From: Nymphaea colorata
Lineage: Eukaryota > Streptophyta > Magnoliopsida > Nymphaeales > Nymphaeaceae
DNA: 64,000 nt
Direction: 5' to 3'
NCBI RefSeq assembly: GCF_008831285.2
Contig: NC_045138.2
Coordinates: forward strand, 36,509,115-36,573,114
This document shows, in pieces, positions 1-29,037 of the stretch. The translations under genes were made by a program, and so were the position numbers. The notes below the pieces were generated by a model that was given only the letters and a program-made list of their open reading frames with translations, searched no databases and was not told the DNA's origin. Positions within the stretch are counted from its first letter, which is position 1; the number at the start of each line of letters is the position of its first letter.

Positions 1-2331
1 ACTTGCAATTATGTAGCAGGAGCAGTAAGGTTGACATACAGAAATGAGAACTAAGACACGTTATTACGTTATGATCTCATAAGCTGAATTAAACCTACTC
101 AACCTATCGAAGCTTAAATAATATATAGTCCAGTGAACTTTTCAGCAAAAGCAAGAGGCAAAAAAAGAAGTGGCAACCAGTACTAACGATAAAGACAACA
201 AGGATAATACGGCACAAACCATTGGAAACAACAAAGCTTCACCTTCTGGAAGCTCAGAGGTGATTCCAATCGCTCAATCATTTGAACAAAGGAATGAATC
301 TGCAGCAACAAAAATCACATCCTTAAAAACAACCAGTTAAGTTGATTCCCTCACGAAACGAAAAGACCTTTTCTTAACTCAATTTTGAGTTTCATGGTTC
401 TTCCTTTCCTCGTTGGAAACATATCTAGCCCTGATTCTGAAGCATGCATCCTGGGGAGTCCAATTATCGTGATTTGACATACAAAAGCACAAGTAACTAT
501 AAAATGCAAGTGTTCGCAGATCAACCTTTTGTTAATATCAGTTTAAAATCCATCTGAATCAAACTTGTCATGGTGAAAGATAAAGATGTGCAAGTGCTTG
601 CAGACAGAAAGAAATAGTGAAATTGTGGAGCAGTGCTGTGAAATGAAACTAGCTCGCCAAACATGACCATGAGGTAGAATTTTGTAAATTTGTACTCTAA
701 ATGGAAGATAAGTGGGTATCGTAGTTAAAGAACTTACCTAGACTGTTCCAAGCATACATACCTAGTCCACAAACTCAAAGGTTAACTATTTTCATTTTTC
801 AGGGGCGAAAAGTCATAAAACCTATTCTTTTAGTGCTTCACCGTCCTGAATCCAATGAACGTGCCAAAGGAAGATGGAAGATAAGACGCTTTCCATTTTT
901 CAATGTCATTTCCATTGTGTTTCTGTTCCACATATAATGCAAAAGAATCAAATTACTGGTGAATTTTTTGTCCCTTAAATTTAACAATCATGACTTTTAA
1001 TGGAAAAGATGGCATAAAACACATTGATTCAATGGGCGTCCTAACAAAATCGTGTGACACAATAATAAATTAAACAGACACATGAAACTGAGCAAGATCG
1101 GGCAGAAATATATAATTGTATATATCAATGTAAGGATGGAACTACAAATAACTGAATGTCAACACCATGCTTCAGAAAATAACTACGACATTTGTATCTT
1201 TTGTTGGCTGCTGTGTTATCAATATACTGTATGTCAAATGTTCCTTATCGCAGCTCAGGGCTACACTGGCACCGGCTACCATTATGGGACTGCCAGCATT
1301 TCCGAAGAATGTTTCAACTAATACCTGACATGACATGAGGTTTTAAGCAAAAAGGAGCACTTGGAACCCTGAAAATGCTGCAGTCCAAGTAAAACACTAA
1401 CCATGGGCCAAGTCCATTGTTAGTCGAGATAGACTTGTACAGGTAGCCTATGATGGTGTGCATCTACATTCTTCACATTTGAGATTGGAGGATGAATTGG
1501 TGAAATAATATTCCTCGATAAGGAAAAACCATTTCATGCAAACATCCCAGAGAAATGGAGAATGGTTACACATCTAGCTTACATTTACCAGTCAAAAAAT
1601 AAGTGAATCTTGTTTTCAATCCTTCCAAAATTTGACGATGAAACACGAAGCAGCAAGAAAGGATCCTATCAAACCTTTAAGCTACTTGTCAAACATCACA
1701 TGCCGAGAGTTCGCATCTTAAAGCAGGCCTACAACATGTCCATTGAAGAATGAACCAAAAAAAAAAAAAACAAGAATAAACAAACAGCGAGAAAGCTATT
1801 TAGCAGCAGTTTCGATGACGCTAAAACCTGTGAAACCTGGTTTACCGCTAAAACCAGTTATTCTCAAATCAACTTTTGACGCCAACACCAAGTCTCAAAC
1901 AAGGTTTTAGCATAAAAAAAAATGGTCTATTAGTACCATTTAAGAGATCGATCGACCTTCTATGTAACTCACTCAAGATCGATGAAGATGTGCCAAAGTC
2001 TGCATCGAAGTAGACATTTCCTTGGTAGACAAAAGAACCAGGAAAGCTCGGTAGTCGAAACTGCAGCTAGATTGCAACTACAATTCTGTTCAAGCTAAGA
2101 TTGTCATCAAAACTAGCCAACCATTATACGAAGAGTCTTCAAACGCAGGTTACAAAACAGAAATGTCATCTTATTCTGAATCTTTTTCGAACTCGAACTA
2201 TCCCAATTCAGCATCTCCATTCAACGAATGGTGCAAATTCACGAAAAGTTCCATGTCGAACACCAAACCCCTTAGAAAAATAAAAGAAAATGAGCAAGGA
2301 AATAAAGGGAGAACCAAGGGGAGGGATCCCG
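1..2331. other. Left flank without recognised gene
   Basis: No reading frame here resembles a known protein and I see no tRNA or rRNA. The longest open frames are under 90 codons and have no family motifs. The last few hundred bases are probably the 3' UTR of the minus-strand acyl carrier protein gene. The stretch is AT-rich with short poly-A runs (for example near 1757-1771). Confidence 0.6.
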
Positions 2332-2794
2332 TCAACTGGACATGGGGTGGCTGGCAACGTATTCAATCGCGAGCTCGCATGAATCAATCTTATCGGCCTC
2401 CTTATCGGGGATCTCGAGCTTGAATTCCTCTTCTAATGCCAGCACGATCTCAACGTTGTCCAGGCTGTCCAGCCCCAAGTCCTTCTGGAAATGAGACGTC
2501 GGAGTCACCTGAAACGGAAACCAGAACAGAGACGCCCGCCACTGAGATTAGGGCTCTAGGGGTTTTCACTTTCTTAATCTTTCGCCGGACTAGGGTTTTG
2601 GGAAAAGACATTACCTTCGACGGGTCGAGTTTGGGGAAGGACTTGACGACGTCCAACACGCGATCGATGACCTCCCGCTTGTCCAGGTGATCGTCGGAGT
2701 GTGACCATCGTACGACAGAGAGGCGCCATTCCGGCCGATGGACGGCACTGATTGGCACGCGCAGCTGCCGGAGAATTGCTGCCCTTGCTGCCAT
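2332..2794 (-). CDS. Mitochondrial acyl carrier protein (mtACP), two exons
   Basis: Exons on the minus strand are 2794-2615 and 2508-2332, giving 118 residues; the intron is GT-AG and in phase 0. The first 40 or so residues are rich in Arg and Ala with few acids, as in a mitochondrial presequence. The mature part holds the acyl carrier fold, with the DSL motif at residues 74-76 in which Ser75 is the expected 4'-phosphopantetheine attachment site, followed by the acidic helix II region ([15 protein letters not shown]). Family knowledge: mtACP carries acyl chains for mitochondrial fatty-acid synthesis and lipoate formation, and also binds LYR proteins of complex I. Length matches plant mtACPs of about 120 residues. 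The exon 1 reading frame runs through the intron into a stop, so the short version without exon 2 is not the real protein. Start chosen at the only ATG that gives a presequence in frame. Confidence 0.93.
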
Positions 2795-3920
2795 GCTCTC
2801 TCTCTCTCTCTCGCCTTCTCAGCTGCTCCACAATAGTCGTTGCAGTGTGAAAATATTCTTAGAAAGGGCACCAGTTCTTTCGATTAATTGTATGAACGCT
2901 CTAAAAATTTCACTTTTTTTTAATATTAGCAAGTAAGTCTCACCATTTCAAGTCGCTAATTACGGATTAGAGTCTATCTTTACAATTTCACAACCAATTC
3001 CATTAGTTCGTCCACTTTGTTCTTGAAAATGATCGCATACAAGTCGAACTGGCGCATCAGATTTGATTGCTCTAAAAAGTAAGATTTCATTTTTTCATTT
3101 TGATATCCGTTATCATCACCATATTATCAACCATGTGGTGGGATGAGATTAGATGAAACGCATCAATCCGTCATCGTTTAGGTCACGAACATCACTGTTC
3201 CCACCATCAAAGCAAATCAAAATTCAAGGAATGCATAGCCATCCAGACGGTGACGAGGGGATCCAGTGCACATACTTCTCACTCAAGGGCCATATCAATC
3301 ATGAACTAAGGAGTTTTCTCAAAAATTTAGTTCTGTACTAAAAAAAGGGGTAAGAAATATTTTGGGTAGCTAAAAACTTGGCTCGTGTTTTTATTTCCAC
3401 CTAATAGGGCTTGATTTCATAAGATTGCTTGCATGCTTTATTTATCATGTGATTCGAAGACGGTACAATAGAAAAATATCGCGATATTTTGGTCCCGTCC
3501 GTGTTTTACTGAATCGGGCCCGGTACGGCACGGCCAAGCGGATTGAGGGTGTTTTCGTAATTCACAAGCCGCGGATACTGACTCAAAAGAAATGGCGGGG
3601 TTTCGCGATATAAAGGGTATTGTAGTAAATGTGGACGTTAGAACCTGATACACAACATAGGGCGGGGTTTTCTTTTCCATTCGTTCTTGGCGCACTTCTT
3701 GATTCTTTCTTCCGACGGGTTTTCTGCATTTCCCTCCCGTAATCACATAGAAAAAAGAAGAGCCGCTCCAGGAGAGGGAGGAGAGGCGGGGGAGAGACGG
3801 AGAGTCCGGGAAGGAGAGCGCGAGGGATCGAAGGCGTAAACGTAGCTGTAGAAGCGAGCGTGGGCTGGGAACTGACGCAGGGACAAGAGAGATAGGGAGG
3901 GGCAGGGTGAGTGGGGAAGG
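2795..3920. promoter_or_regulatory. Divergent intergenic region between mtACP and gyrB
   Basis: About 1.1 kb separates two genes transcribed away from each other, so both promoters should lie here. A short (GA)n tract directly follows the mtACP start on its 5' side (near 2796-2812). The last 200 bases before the gyrB start are purine-rich GA/GGGA sequence, typical of a plant 5' UTR. I could not single out a convincing TATA box. Confidence 0.5.
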
Positions 3921-19906
<15,986 letters not shown>

Positions 19907-22562
19907 GGCTGCATATATGAGACCAGTTTTAGAAAAATGTGTACACTTACAACCTTACAAAAGAGTTGGGGTTCCTGATACAGAGCTATGTTGATCTGAA
20001 GAGCATGGGCCTTGGCCATGGTGGATTGGAGCTCCAGTTTGCTGAGTTTTTTGGTTTGTGGGCGGGGGCCGGGCTGGTAGGCTGCCCCTTCTTGATTTGT
20101 GTGATCTCAAATGGTCTTCATAGCTTAATGACGTACTTGTTGATTTATTTTAATTTATGTTGGTCTGCGGCTTCAGTTGTTTATCTCAAGGTGTTTCCAT
20201 ACATTCAAAGGGAAGCGGTTGATCCTGTGAGTTTCATGTTGCAGCTTAGCCGCCTTTGCACCAAAAGCGAAGGCTGTGCAAAATAGAGGCATATTTGTTG
20301 TACTAAATTATACAAATAGTGGAAAGTGCGCTTCTTGTGCCGGGAACTTGTGTAGCATGTCGCCAACTTCAGCAGGCAGACGGATGGATCATAAAACTCT
20401 TGTGATTCGCATATATTTTCGCAGACTGAGTGGTCTAACCAAGGCATCCAGTCATGGGGCATGTTTATTTGTTTGTCCACAGGTCCATTCTACGTGATAA
20501 CTGGTTGAAAATCGGAGTTTCAAGTCGCATGAGGTTAGTTTTTGTTTCTAGAAATTGTAATTTTTTTAGCTAAAGAAAATCAAACCTGTTACAGTAATGT
20601 TCCGAACGTCTTTGAAGACTAAAAAATTGGTCAAATCACGCTACTTTTTAAAACCTTGCAAACGTGTTAGCTCCCACCTGTGGTATTTAAATTTAATCTG
20701 TAATTTTCAAGACAGCTAGGGCTGTTTGGGAACATGACCGTTACCATGCATCTACTTAAAAAAAATGTGGCGGATTCATGAAACATCTTTTAAAGTGTTC
20801 AATTAACCTAACCAATTTTTGGGTTCGATTCACATGATTTTACAGTTCCCAAACACCTCAACTCATATGAACAAGTCATCTTGCGGCTTTCCCATACAGG
20901 GAAGTTGCCCTCTAATTGGATGGACATGTAGTTTCAAAAAGGTCGATTTGAGTTTGAACCTCAGTATAGGTTTTAGTAAATCAGATTTGATTAGATTCTG
21001 GTGGCTCAAGTTCGCCCGTTACACACCTTTTGGCCTAATCGCTGGATCTTGGGATGGGAATATCTATGAAAGAAACAGCGAAGAGAAAAAAGAGGGCGTC
21101 ATCTGTGTACAACAATGTTGAGTATCCTTCTCTATCCGACCATGGTTTTATCATTTTTATTGTTTTGATCAGTTTAAGTAATTGTTTTAATTCACAAACA
21201 CAGGCCGACGAGGAACAATGTGTATCGGGTGATACTGTATGACGGTGATCAAACTGATGCAGCGCTAGTATCAGCCGTTAAGGCCAGTTTGGAGGTGCTC
21301 GTAGATGTTTCAGAATATGCGATACCCGTGAATGTTTTAAAACCCTTCAAGAGAAATATTATGCAGTTGGTAACGAGAAAAAAAAAAAATGTTTCATGTA
21401 GCAACTTACTGAAAACATTACAGTTTGATTCTTACAGCCCTTCTCTGCTGCAGAGTTTGAAAGCCTCTTTGGATTATTGATAGACGTTACAATGGACAGG
21501 TGGTGCAAGAGAAAGGTACGAGTTCCTTAGATCAGTCAGCAATGTTGCCAAAACATGGTCACGACTGTGGACATAAGAGAATTCTCATTCGCGATCATGA
21601 AAATTTTGAGACAAGAAAACGTAATTTGATAAAAGTATTAAGCAAGTGGAATAACTGGAGTCCTCGACTCCTAATGGGGCACGACAGTGAAAGGATCAAG
21701 TTACTTTTAGGGGGCCAGGATTCGGAAATTTGAACGGTCACAATTATTTCAGATGTGTGGGCCTCCTGCAACGGTTCAAAAATAAAGGCGGAGTTGCAGA
21801 ACTGAATGGTCAGCGTATATTGTGTCTTCTAAGTTATAGGACGACAGATTCAGGATCACCAGCTGCGGACCTGCGGTATTATATGTCGCTATCTCGTCTC
21901 ATCTTTTCTCCAGTTTCAGGATCACACGCGACGAGCCACAAGTGTTTACCTTTTGTTAATATATAAAATTGGCATGTATAAAAGTGTCTTGGTATCAATT
22001 TATAGGAAAATATATTCATGCAACAAAAGTTCTATGGCCTTCAAAGCCAGGTTTAGAAAATAAACTGATGGATCACTTAAGAGGCACATTTGCTCAAGGC
22101 TTTTCCTTAATAACAAATGCATATGGCGGCCTAAGATCATGAAACAGAGCATCCACTGATAATATAAAATGACGGTGGAAAAACTAGCTCTCATTTCTTA
22201 ATCATAACTAAACAAAAGTCCTTCGCTTCAGCAGATCTAACAGAAAAGCGAGCGCTCAAGTCATCAAAAGGATGACTAAGTCCTCAAAACCAACTTTTCT
22301 ACTTGTATTCCTGAACATTACGGTACCGCCCAAATTGAGAAGCATAGCCATGAACCGTGACATGATCAAATCCAACTTGGACAAGGTGACGATCTACGCC
22401 AAAACAACCAAACTAATGTTCTTCTTTTCAGAATCAAAGGAAGCTATTGACACCTTCCATCTCGCACTCACTTAACGCTAGCTCAAGGCGTGAAATCCGA
22501 TCTTGAGACATTTCGGCAGCTGCCTCTGCATCAAGAGAATAGAGTCGGCAACTGGAAGGCGG
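19907..22562. other. Region between gyrB and zinc-finger gene with unassigned coding-like blocks
   Basis: The gyrB 3' UTR should occupy the first part. Between about 20.2 and 22.0 kb several plus-strand blocks look like exons. One reads YRVILYDGDQTDAALVSAVK (from about 21223) and continues to about 21370, followed by a GT-AG intron-like gap. Another reads PFSAAEFESLFGLLIDV (from about 21440) and ends at a GTACGA donor near 21516. A third, about 21500-21733, is an open frame of 77 codons. I could not join them into one protein or recognise a family. The stretch may be a decayed gene or a small real gene. Confidence 0.35.
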
Positions 22563-23438
22563 CTACATGCATTCTGGATGAGCTTTTTTATGAGCCAGAA
22601 GGTTGCATCTGAATGCAAATTTCATCCCACATTTGCATCCTATGGGCTCTCCGCAGAGCTTTAGGTGGTCTCTCAGATCCACCTCAACATAGAATTTTTT
22701 CCCACATTTCTTGCAGCAATGCATCTTCTCCCCCTCTGAGTGCTTCCTGCCGAAATGGCGCCTCAGTTCGTAAAGGCCGACGAATGTCCCTCCACAGACT
22801 GGGCATCTACATGGAATCTTCTTGTTCTGTCCTGCCCTGCATGCATGAGGAACTGGTTCTGAGCTCAGTTGAAGAGAAACCTCATCGGAACTGTGAGTCT
22901 TGGAATGCATTTTCAGTGTCTGAGGATTCTTGAAAGTTTTCTCACACCCACAATGAGAGCATTTGAAGGGCCTTTTGTTTTGAATGAGATGAAGAGAAAC
23001 CATGGCTATGTCGGTACATTTCTGTTCAGCAGAGGCCTCCTCCAGAGATGGTTTTTTGGCGCTTCTGGGTGTATTCCCGAAAGAGTTGTCCTGTCCAAAC
23101 CCTATTTCGGCCAAACCAGCGTTGCCAACATTAACATCCTCCATTAAAGCATCATGGATCGACTTCAATTCTGCCTCCAGGACATCAAGCTCCTCGGATG
23201 AAGGCGAAGGCTCTAATGGGCAGCTTGCAGTTTTAGTACTGCATGCAGTTGGAAGAGTAGATCCTTCCGAAAATCTATCGAATGGAACACCAAGATTACA
23301 GAATCCAGAAAATGCGGAAGCCTCATCGCTGAAGCAGTCGAGCTCATCTGACACCATCAGAGGATTAAAATCACAAGCTTCTGTAGCTTCCAGAAGCACA
23401 GAAGAGCTCGGAAGCGAAGAGACAGAACTCGACTCCAT
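22563..23438 (-). CDS. C2H2 zinc-finger protein, intronless, 291 residues
   Basis: Single exon. Residues 1-150 are Ser- and acid-rich and look disordered. Four zinc-finger units follow: C160-x2-C163...H178-x3-H182; C212-x2-C215...H228-x4-H233; a C2HC unit C242-x2-C245...H258-x3-C262; and a compressed unit C268-x-C270...H283-x3-H287. A C2HC finger followed at once by a C-x-C finger is the pattern of the last two fingers in plant WIP, IDD and STOP1-type regulators, so a nuclear DNA-binding role is likely. The N-terminal part does not match the signature regions of those subfamilies that I know, so I give no symbol. The start gives MESSSV; there is no in-frame ATG between it and the nearest upstream stop. 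A 147-codon frame on the opposite strand is its shadow. Confidence 0.85.
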   Translation of the reverse strand: MESSSVSSLPSSSVLLEATEACDFNPLMVSDELDCFSDEASAFSGFCNLGVPFDRFSEGSTLPTACSTKTASCPLEPSPSSEELDVLEAELKSIHDALMEDVNVGNAGLAEIGFGQDNSFGNTPRSAKKPSLEEASAEQKCTDIAMVSLHLIQNKRPFKCSHCGCEKTFKNPQTLKMHSKTHSSDEVSLQLSSEPVPHACRAGQNKKIPCRCPVCGGTFVGLYELRRHFGRKHSEGEKMHCCKKCGKKFYVEVDLRDHLKLCGEPIGCKCGMKFAFRCNLLAHKKAHPECM

Positions 23439-25018
23439 CTTCTAGCAGTGAGAGAGATCCTTTTTGCTGAAGATGGGTTCCCTGCACGAGGAAACGAACC
23501 AGTGAGGTTAGAATCTTCTCTTCGAGGGATCGCATTTTCTCCCGGCTTCCTCTTCCCATTTCACCATCTTGGTCCAAGTTGGTAGGATGTTCTGAGAGAA
23601 ACGCCAGAGCAATCGTTCAAAAGCCCTTGGTTGATTGACAGGGAGAGTGCGTATGGTACCCATGTACGTACATATTACAGTTGCCCGGAGGGAGATCAGT
23701 TTTTGTAAGATCCCCTTCTCCACTTTCGGTCTGCTTCTTGCTTTACCATGCCTTTCTTAATCTCATTGCTTATCTTAATTATCGTATCTTTTCCATTTGA
23801 TGGTTACCATTGCGGATGTACAGGGCCAACATGGGAAGAAAAATGCAGAGATTTTAGAAATACCTCATCAATTAAGGGAATGTTTGAAGGAAACGAGAAA
23901 TTTATGAGAGAGCCGGTGATGAGAAACTGACATACTGGACATAGTACGATTTCCTATTTCCTTCAAAACCAAGGAAGCTTTTACTGCATTGGATTCCAGA
24001 GCTTCTCACACAAATCAAGCCGCAGTTTGCGCCCATGATTGAGTCACTTTTCACTAGAACTCTCTATTCAAGGCTACGGCATTAAAGCCCTCATGAAGAG
24101 AAGGGCAAACCATAACGTTCCTGTGCCTATATTCCCCTGGAACAGAGTGACACCTTTCCACCTGTGAACAGTGAGAGCATCAGGCGCCATATATGCTTTT
24201 TTTTTTCGCCTACTCATCTTCCCTCCGGCTCACTGGAATGAAACAATGGCACCTAATGAAGAATTCACAGCAACGCGTAACTTGCAAACAAGAGTTGCTG
24301 CCAGCAAAGGAGCGACCTCTGAGCTCAAATTCAAAACTTGGTGCGACCCCATCAAAGCTCTTGAACTAATGAATGCGTAAAAAGAGAAGCAAATGACAGA
24401 TCACATTACTTTTCGTATATGTAGGCAGAGATCAACTGGGTTGCTTAAAGGAAAACTACAATAAGAAGTTGGAGCTGATTACTGTACGCATACAAAGCCT
24501 TTTAGTTTTCCAGAAAGTAGTGGCCTTATAAAATGCATGCGACTACAGACTTCTGAGATTTTTTATATTTGTGAATTAAGAGTTGTAAAAATTACTGAAC
24601 TGAAAACTGAAACTGCATTTTCTTTTCTCTACTGAAGACTAGCCATAAGGGCCAAAATAAACTGTATTTATTCAGAGGCCATCAAATAAATCGGATAATA
24701 GATATTTTTCCTCAACAATGAGGAACTTTAAGAATCTGACCGGAGCAATCGGTTGAGGCGTATGAGTACAGCAGCCAAAAATGCTAACAGTTTCAATGGC
24801 AGCATTCTCAGGACTCTCATTCACAGGGTCTTTATGTCAACGCTGTTGCTCTTACCATTTGCAATTTACCTGCGCCAATCCGCTGGTCTTCTTTTCCACA
24901 ATTTCTTTCCTGTTTAAGGCGCTGTAACTCAAAATCTGGAAAATCTGTAACAGAAAAAGCTGCTTAAAATTTTACTGTCAGCCTTTAAAGAATTAATGTC
25001 ATATTCTCTGCCTCTCTT

Positions 25019-25270
25019 TCTGTGGCTCTCGTCTTGTGCAAGGAGATGTCCAGTTTGCCATTCGGTTGAAGCCCCGCTGCCCGTCTGCGGCTGAGTGATT
25101 GTGCCACTCCGTTTTTACTCTCTCACCTCGACTCTCTTATTTTTTTGTGCATTGTATTGTATATTTTTTCTTCCTGCTTTTGTTTTTGTGATTTGTTTTT
25201 TGCGGATTGTTTTTTTTACCTGAGGACCTCTTGTCTCCAAATTTTGTTATATATTCTCATTTTATCGGTT
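25019..25270 (+). repeat. Dispersed repeat resembling a LINE 3' end (copy 1)
   Basis: This segment is homologous to about 35420-35660. Shared landmarks are GATGTCCA with a TTTG stretch after it, a GTGTTGCACCA-like block, and near the end a (G)GACYTCTTGTCYCCAAAT motif before a TTTTATCGG/TTTTATGAG end. Two independent copies in one window indicate a dispersed element; the T-rich end suggests a non-LTR retrotransposon 3' UTR, but no reverse transcriptase is present. Confidence 0.5.
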
Positions 25271-25612
25271 CTCTCTCTCATTTCTATCACACAAAAGTCA
25301 TGACACACAAAAGTCATGATTTACAAAAAAAGAGAACAAAGAAAGATAAAATTTATAATGTAATTGTTTTAGTTGGACATGGAAATTTTTGCAATGTTTA
25401 ACATTTTTGCAATGTTTTTTTTTACCTGAGGACTTCTTGTCTCCAAATTCATTTTATCGGCTCTCTCTCTCTCATTTCTATCACACAAAAGTCATGATTT
25501 ACATTTCTATCACACAAAAGTCATGATTTACAAAAAAGAAAAGAAAGAAAGATAAAATTTATAATGTAATTGTTTTAGTTGGACATGGAAATTTTTGCAA
25601 TGTTTAACATTT
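25210..25612. repeat. Tandem duplication of about 200 bp
   Basis: Bases from about 25210 to 25405 recur at about 25412-25612. Both copies contain ACCTGAGGAC, TCTATCACACAAAAGTCATG and TAATGTAATTGTTTTAGTTG in the same order. Each copy has its own small internal duplication around the ACACAAAAGTCATGA motif. Confidence 0.85.
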
Positions 25613-26622
25613 TGAGATTGTTATTAAAAAATATATATCATGATAAGTTTCTGACATCATTTGAATGGTACTAAGTACGGGATCCCATTCGAAGTTCAAT
25701 TTCATTCGCAAGGCAAAAAGAGTTTGTAGAAGCATTTCCAAACGAGAACAACTCTCATGGTGCCCTCAAGGTCGTTTGACTAACTGTCTTCGCCTCTCTC
25801 TTAGTGTGTGTGTGTGTTTGCTGCAGGTTATGACCATTAGCAAAACTAAATTATGCATGAGCCTTTGAAGTGGGAACCACATTCACGTTAATGCGAAACG
25901 AGCAATGCCTTCAGGAACAGTGACAACTGACAACCACGGACGTAAGTTCATCCCGCTTGATAATCACGGGGAATCATTCCCCGGATCAAGCTCTGTGAGA
26001 GTGGTTGGAACACAAATGGTCCGAGATGACCAATTTGTTGTGACCCATCCAACTCGGAGGCCGTAAGTATGACCCTCTACTTATGTGGACGAAACTTTCG
26101 TTGACATAAATATTGATTATTTAAGTTGATCAAAAGTTTCTTGAAGCGTTGCATGAACCATCCTTTTCTAGTGTGACCTTGTCTAAACATTCGAAGTTCA
26201 AAATATGATCGAATACTGAAATCACGTTTAAGCAACGCTCAAGCTCTTGGTTAGCTCTTCAAGTATTAGTAAAATTTAAGACAGAACATGTGAATTGGGA
26301 AGATTGGCAGTATCAATCTTTCTCTCTCTCTCTTTCTCTCTCTACACATATATGTGTGTGTTAGGGTCCCAACGGTATATGTGTGTGTGTGCCAACGGCC
26401 AGCCCGTGGTCCATTGCACCGCTTGACCCATGCTTTGGTGGTGAGGGTTCACTCCACTCACACGCTTGGCCGGGACTCCGTTAAGACTAAGAAAATAAAG
26501 ACGACTCCCCTGGCTTGGTCGGTCCGGCCAAATTACGAGCTCTGGGAGAGGGAGGAGGAGAGAGACACAGAGTCATCCATTCTCTGCAACTCCACCGGGA
26601 AAGGAAGCAAGAAGGAAGAAGT

Positions 26623-29037
26623 ATGGCGTTCGTGATGAGGCAGGTGAAGGTGCCGCCGAACTCGGCGAGCCTCGAGGAGGCGAGGGCAAGGACAATCGAG
26701 TTCTTCAAGCAGGCCTGCAGATCCATCCCCACCATCATGGAGATTCACAACCTATACGACGTCGTCACACCGTCCCAGCTCCGCTCCACCATCTCCGCCG
26801 AGATCAGGAAGAATGCCCACATCACCAGCCCCAAGGTTTCTGTTGCCACCCACTCTCCCTCACTTTTCCCCTCACTTGCCTTTTCTTTCTGCATCATAGA
26901 AGATCGTTACGGGAAAATGGTCTTCTCTTGAATTTTATGCAAAGGGCCATAGTCGATTGGTAGCGGATAGGGGATTTTTACTTCTTTTTCTTTTCGTTCC
27001 GTATGGATTTTCTTAATACTTGAGTTGGGTTGATTTTCATTATGATGGTGATTGGTTTTAAGTTCCTTTTTCTTTATCATTCACTTTTGCAATTGATGAT
27101 CTGATGTGCACTATGTGGGTGTCTTCTTACACGATCAGTTGCTTGATGATAAGTGGCCATTGGTTTTGCTATTCAAAACCTGTTTCTCACCCTCTTTTCA
27201 TGTTAGGGTTGAAAGTTTCTATTTGAGCTTTCTTTCCTTTTCTACCCTGTTATATGCCTAATGCAAAGGGATATACTGCAAACATTTGAGACTCGTTAGT
27301 GACGTTCTAAGGAAGTATTGCACTAGAAAGGCAAGAATCTCCTTCGGAAGGGGAGAAATGTCATATTTTGATTTTTCAATTTTGATGTCTTACCGCATGA
27401 AAAAGGGAAACCTCATTCTGTCGTTCTGCACGGTGGGAGACTGTGCGAGCCAAATTGCTTCTGTCTTGTGTTAGTGCTCCATTTGGGTTCTAATAATTAC
27501 ATGAAGACGGACGGTGCTCAATCTCATGTCTCTGAGCTTCATTAGTCACCAGATGGCCATGACTGCCATCTATTTGGCAAAGTGCATCTATTGCAATCAT
27601 TTGAGTTCAATGTGAAAAAAACTCTACCCTGAAAGAGTGAATAAATACCATACCATGGTAGTTTTTTTATCGATCTCATAGAAGGTAGGTCACATGATAA
27701 GAGTTCCTCTAACCCAAGAACCGTAAATGGTCTTCATTCTGATGGTGAAGGAAAAAAATTTCATGTGAATAAGGTTAGTGAAGTCCTGACATCAAGTCCT
27801 CACATAAGTTTACCTGATAATAAGGTTGTGGCACTGTAATCCACCATTTTCATCTGCTATTGTCATGTTTTGAAATATGCAAACGGCTGATATAAAAAAA
27901 AAATTGGGCAGTTAAAATTGTTTTTGTCTGGCCTGGATAGTATCTAGTTTATTCAGTGTATCCATTCACTAAATCATTCATGACAAATTGTGGTTATGAC
28001 TGTTTTTCTTTTCTTGAATTCACCTTCGGAGATGAAAAAACAAGCAACCCATAATCAATGAGCTGGATATGCTCGATGACACTTGACATGCTCATAAGTC
28101 ACTTAAGATGTAGAGGAAATGATGCTTCCAGTAATTTCCTTTCGGGGAAGTTTTGACTTGCAGTCAAGCAACATTTGAGTTGGTCAATTTGTACGTCTGA
28201 AGCGGATGAACGTAGAAGTAACAATGATCAGGAATGCATCTGTGAGTATGCTGCCCCTGAATCCATTTCAGACGTTGTGGAAGTTTTGAAGCCAAGTATG
28301 GAACGTTTGTCTGAATGTGCCTGCTTTACTCATCCTAGATCAAGTCCCTTATGTCCCTTTCGTGCAGCATAATCAGAATATTTGTGAGAGTTTGGCAATT
28401 GTGCTTCTTAGGACAATCCATTGTTTTAAGCCATGTTATCAAGCAGCCAGCAGCCAGAAATTGGTTTCCTTTGTGTGCTTAGTGACCGAGAGATGGCAGA
28501 AAACAAGGTTGTATGCGGTGCTGATGTGCTGCCTCTTGCTACTTTTATGTATTACAGGTTTGCATTATGCATTTGGAGCCTATGTTTTTTTTTTCCATAG
28601 ATTAGGGTGATGAACTTCGAAGTATATGCTTCTAGTACTGGGTTTTCGTAGCATATAATATAATTCGTTACATAATCCCTGGATAAGTTTCCAAATCTCA
28701 AACACTCCAAGAGTAAATGATGTCTGAAAGTTGCACCTTTTTTGGTGCTAAGCGCCTTTCTTACTTTTTGTGTTCCACTTTTTTTACATTCTGTCTATGA
28801 ATTCATATTTTACACAAGCCTTGGTAACATTGTGCTGCTGGCACTTAACAGATAATTGACATGCTTCTATTCAAAGGAGTCGAGGAACTCAGCAACATTG
28901 TTGAACATGCAAAGCAACGTCATCATGTGATTGGTCAGTATGTAATTGGGCGTGGGGGCCTCGTGCAGGACACAAGCACCAAAGACCAGGAGACATCAGA
29001 GTTCCTTAAGAAGTTCTACAGCACCAACTACTTCTGA
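26623..29037 (+). CDS. Complex I subunit NDUFA6/B14 (LYR family), two exons
   Basis: Exons 26623-26835 and 28852-29037 join in phase 0 to give 132 residues, the normal length in plants. The N-terminus reads MAFVMRQVKVPPNSASLEEA and continues into a small helical LYR/complex1_LYR fold; the C-terminus ends FYSTNYF, as in plant orthologues. Family knowledge: this accessory subunit of mitochondrial NADH dehydrogenase binds the mitochondrial acyl carrier protein at the matrix side. The intron is about 2.0 kb and I see no second gene in it. The gene converges on the PPR gene downstream. The 3' half of exon 2 marks the left edge of a large direct duplication, and a broken copy of it lies at 36115-36225. 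The start is the first ATG after a GA-rich leader. Confidence 0.95.

Larger units (their letters stand above)
23439..26622. other. Intergenic region between zinc-finger and NDUFA6 genes
   Basis: These divergent genes are about 3.2 kb apart. I see no coding sequence. The region holds a LINE-like 3'-end repeat and a tandem duplication (listed separately), a CT-rich tract at about 26320-26345 and a short TG-rich run at about 26350-26392 just before the NDUFA6 leader. Confidence 0.6.

Noticed and set aside
23002-23445. 147-codon open frame on the plus strand
   Set aside because: Exact antisense shadow of the Ser-rich half of the zinc-finger gene.
28175-28610. Two overlapping open frames in the NDUFA6 intron, possibly an extra exon
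   Set aside because: The two-exon model already gives a full-length protein, and the frames have no family match and would break it.
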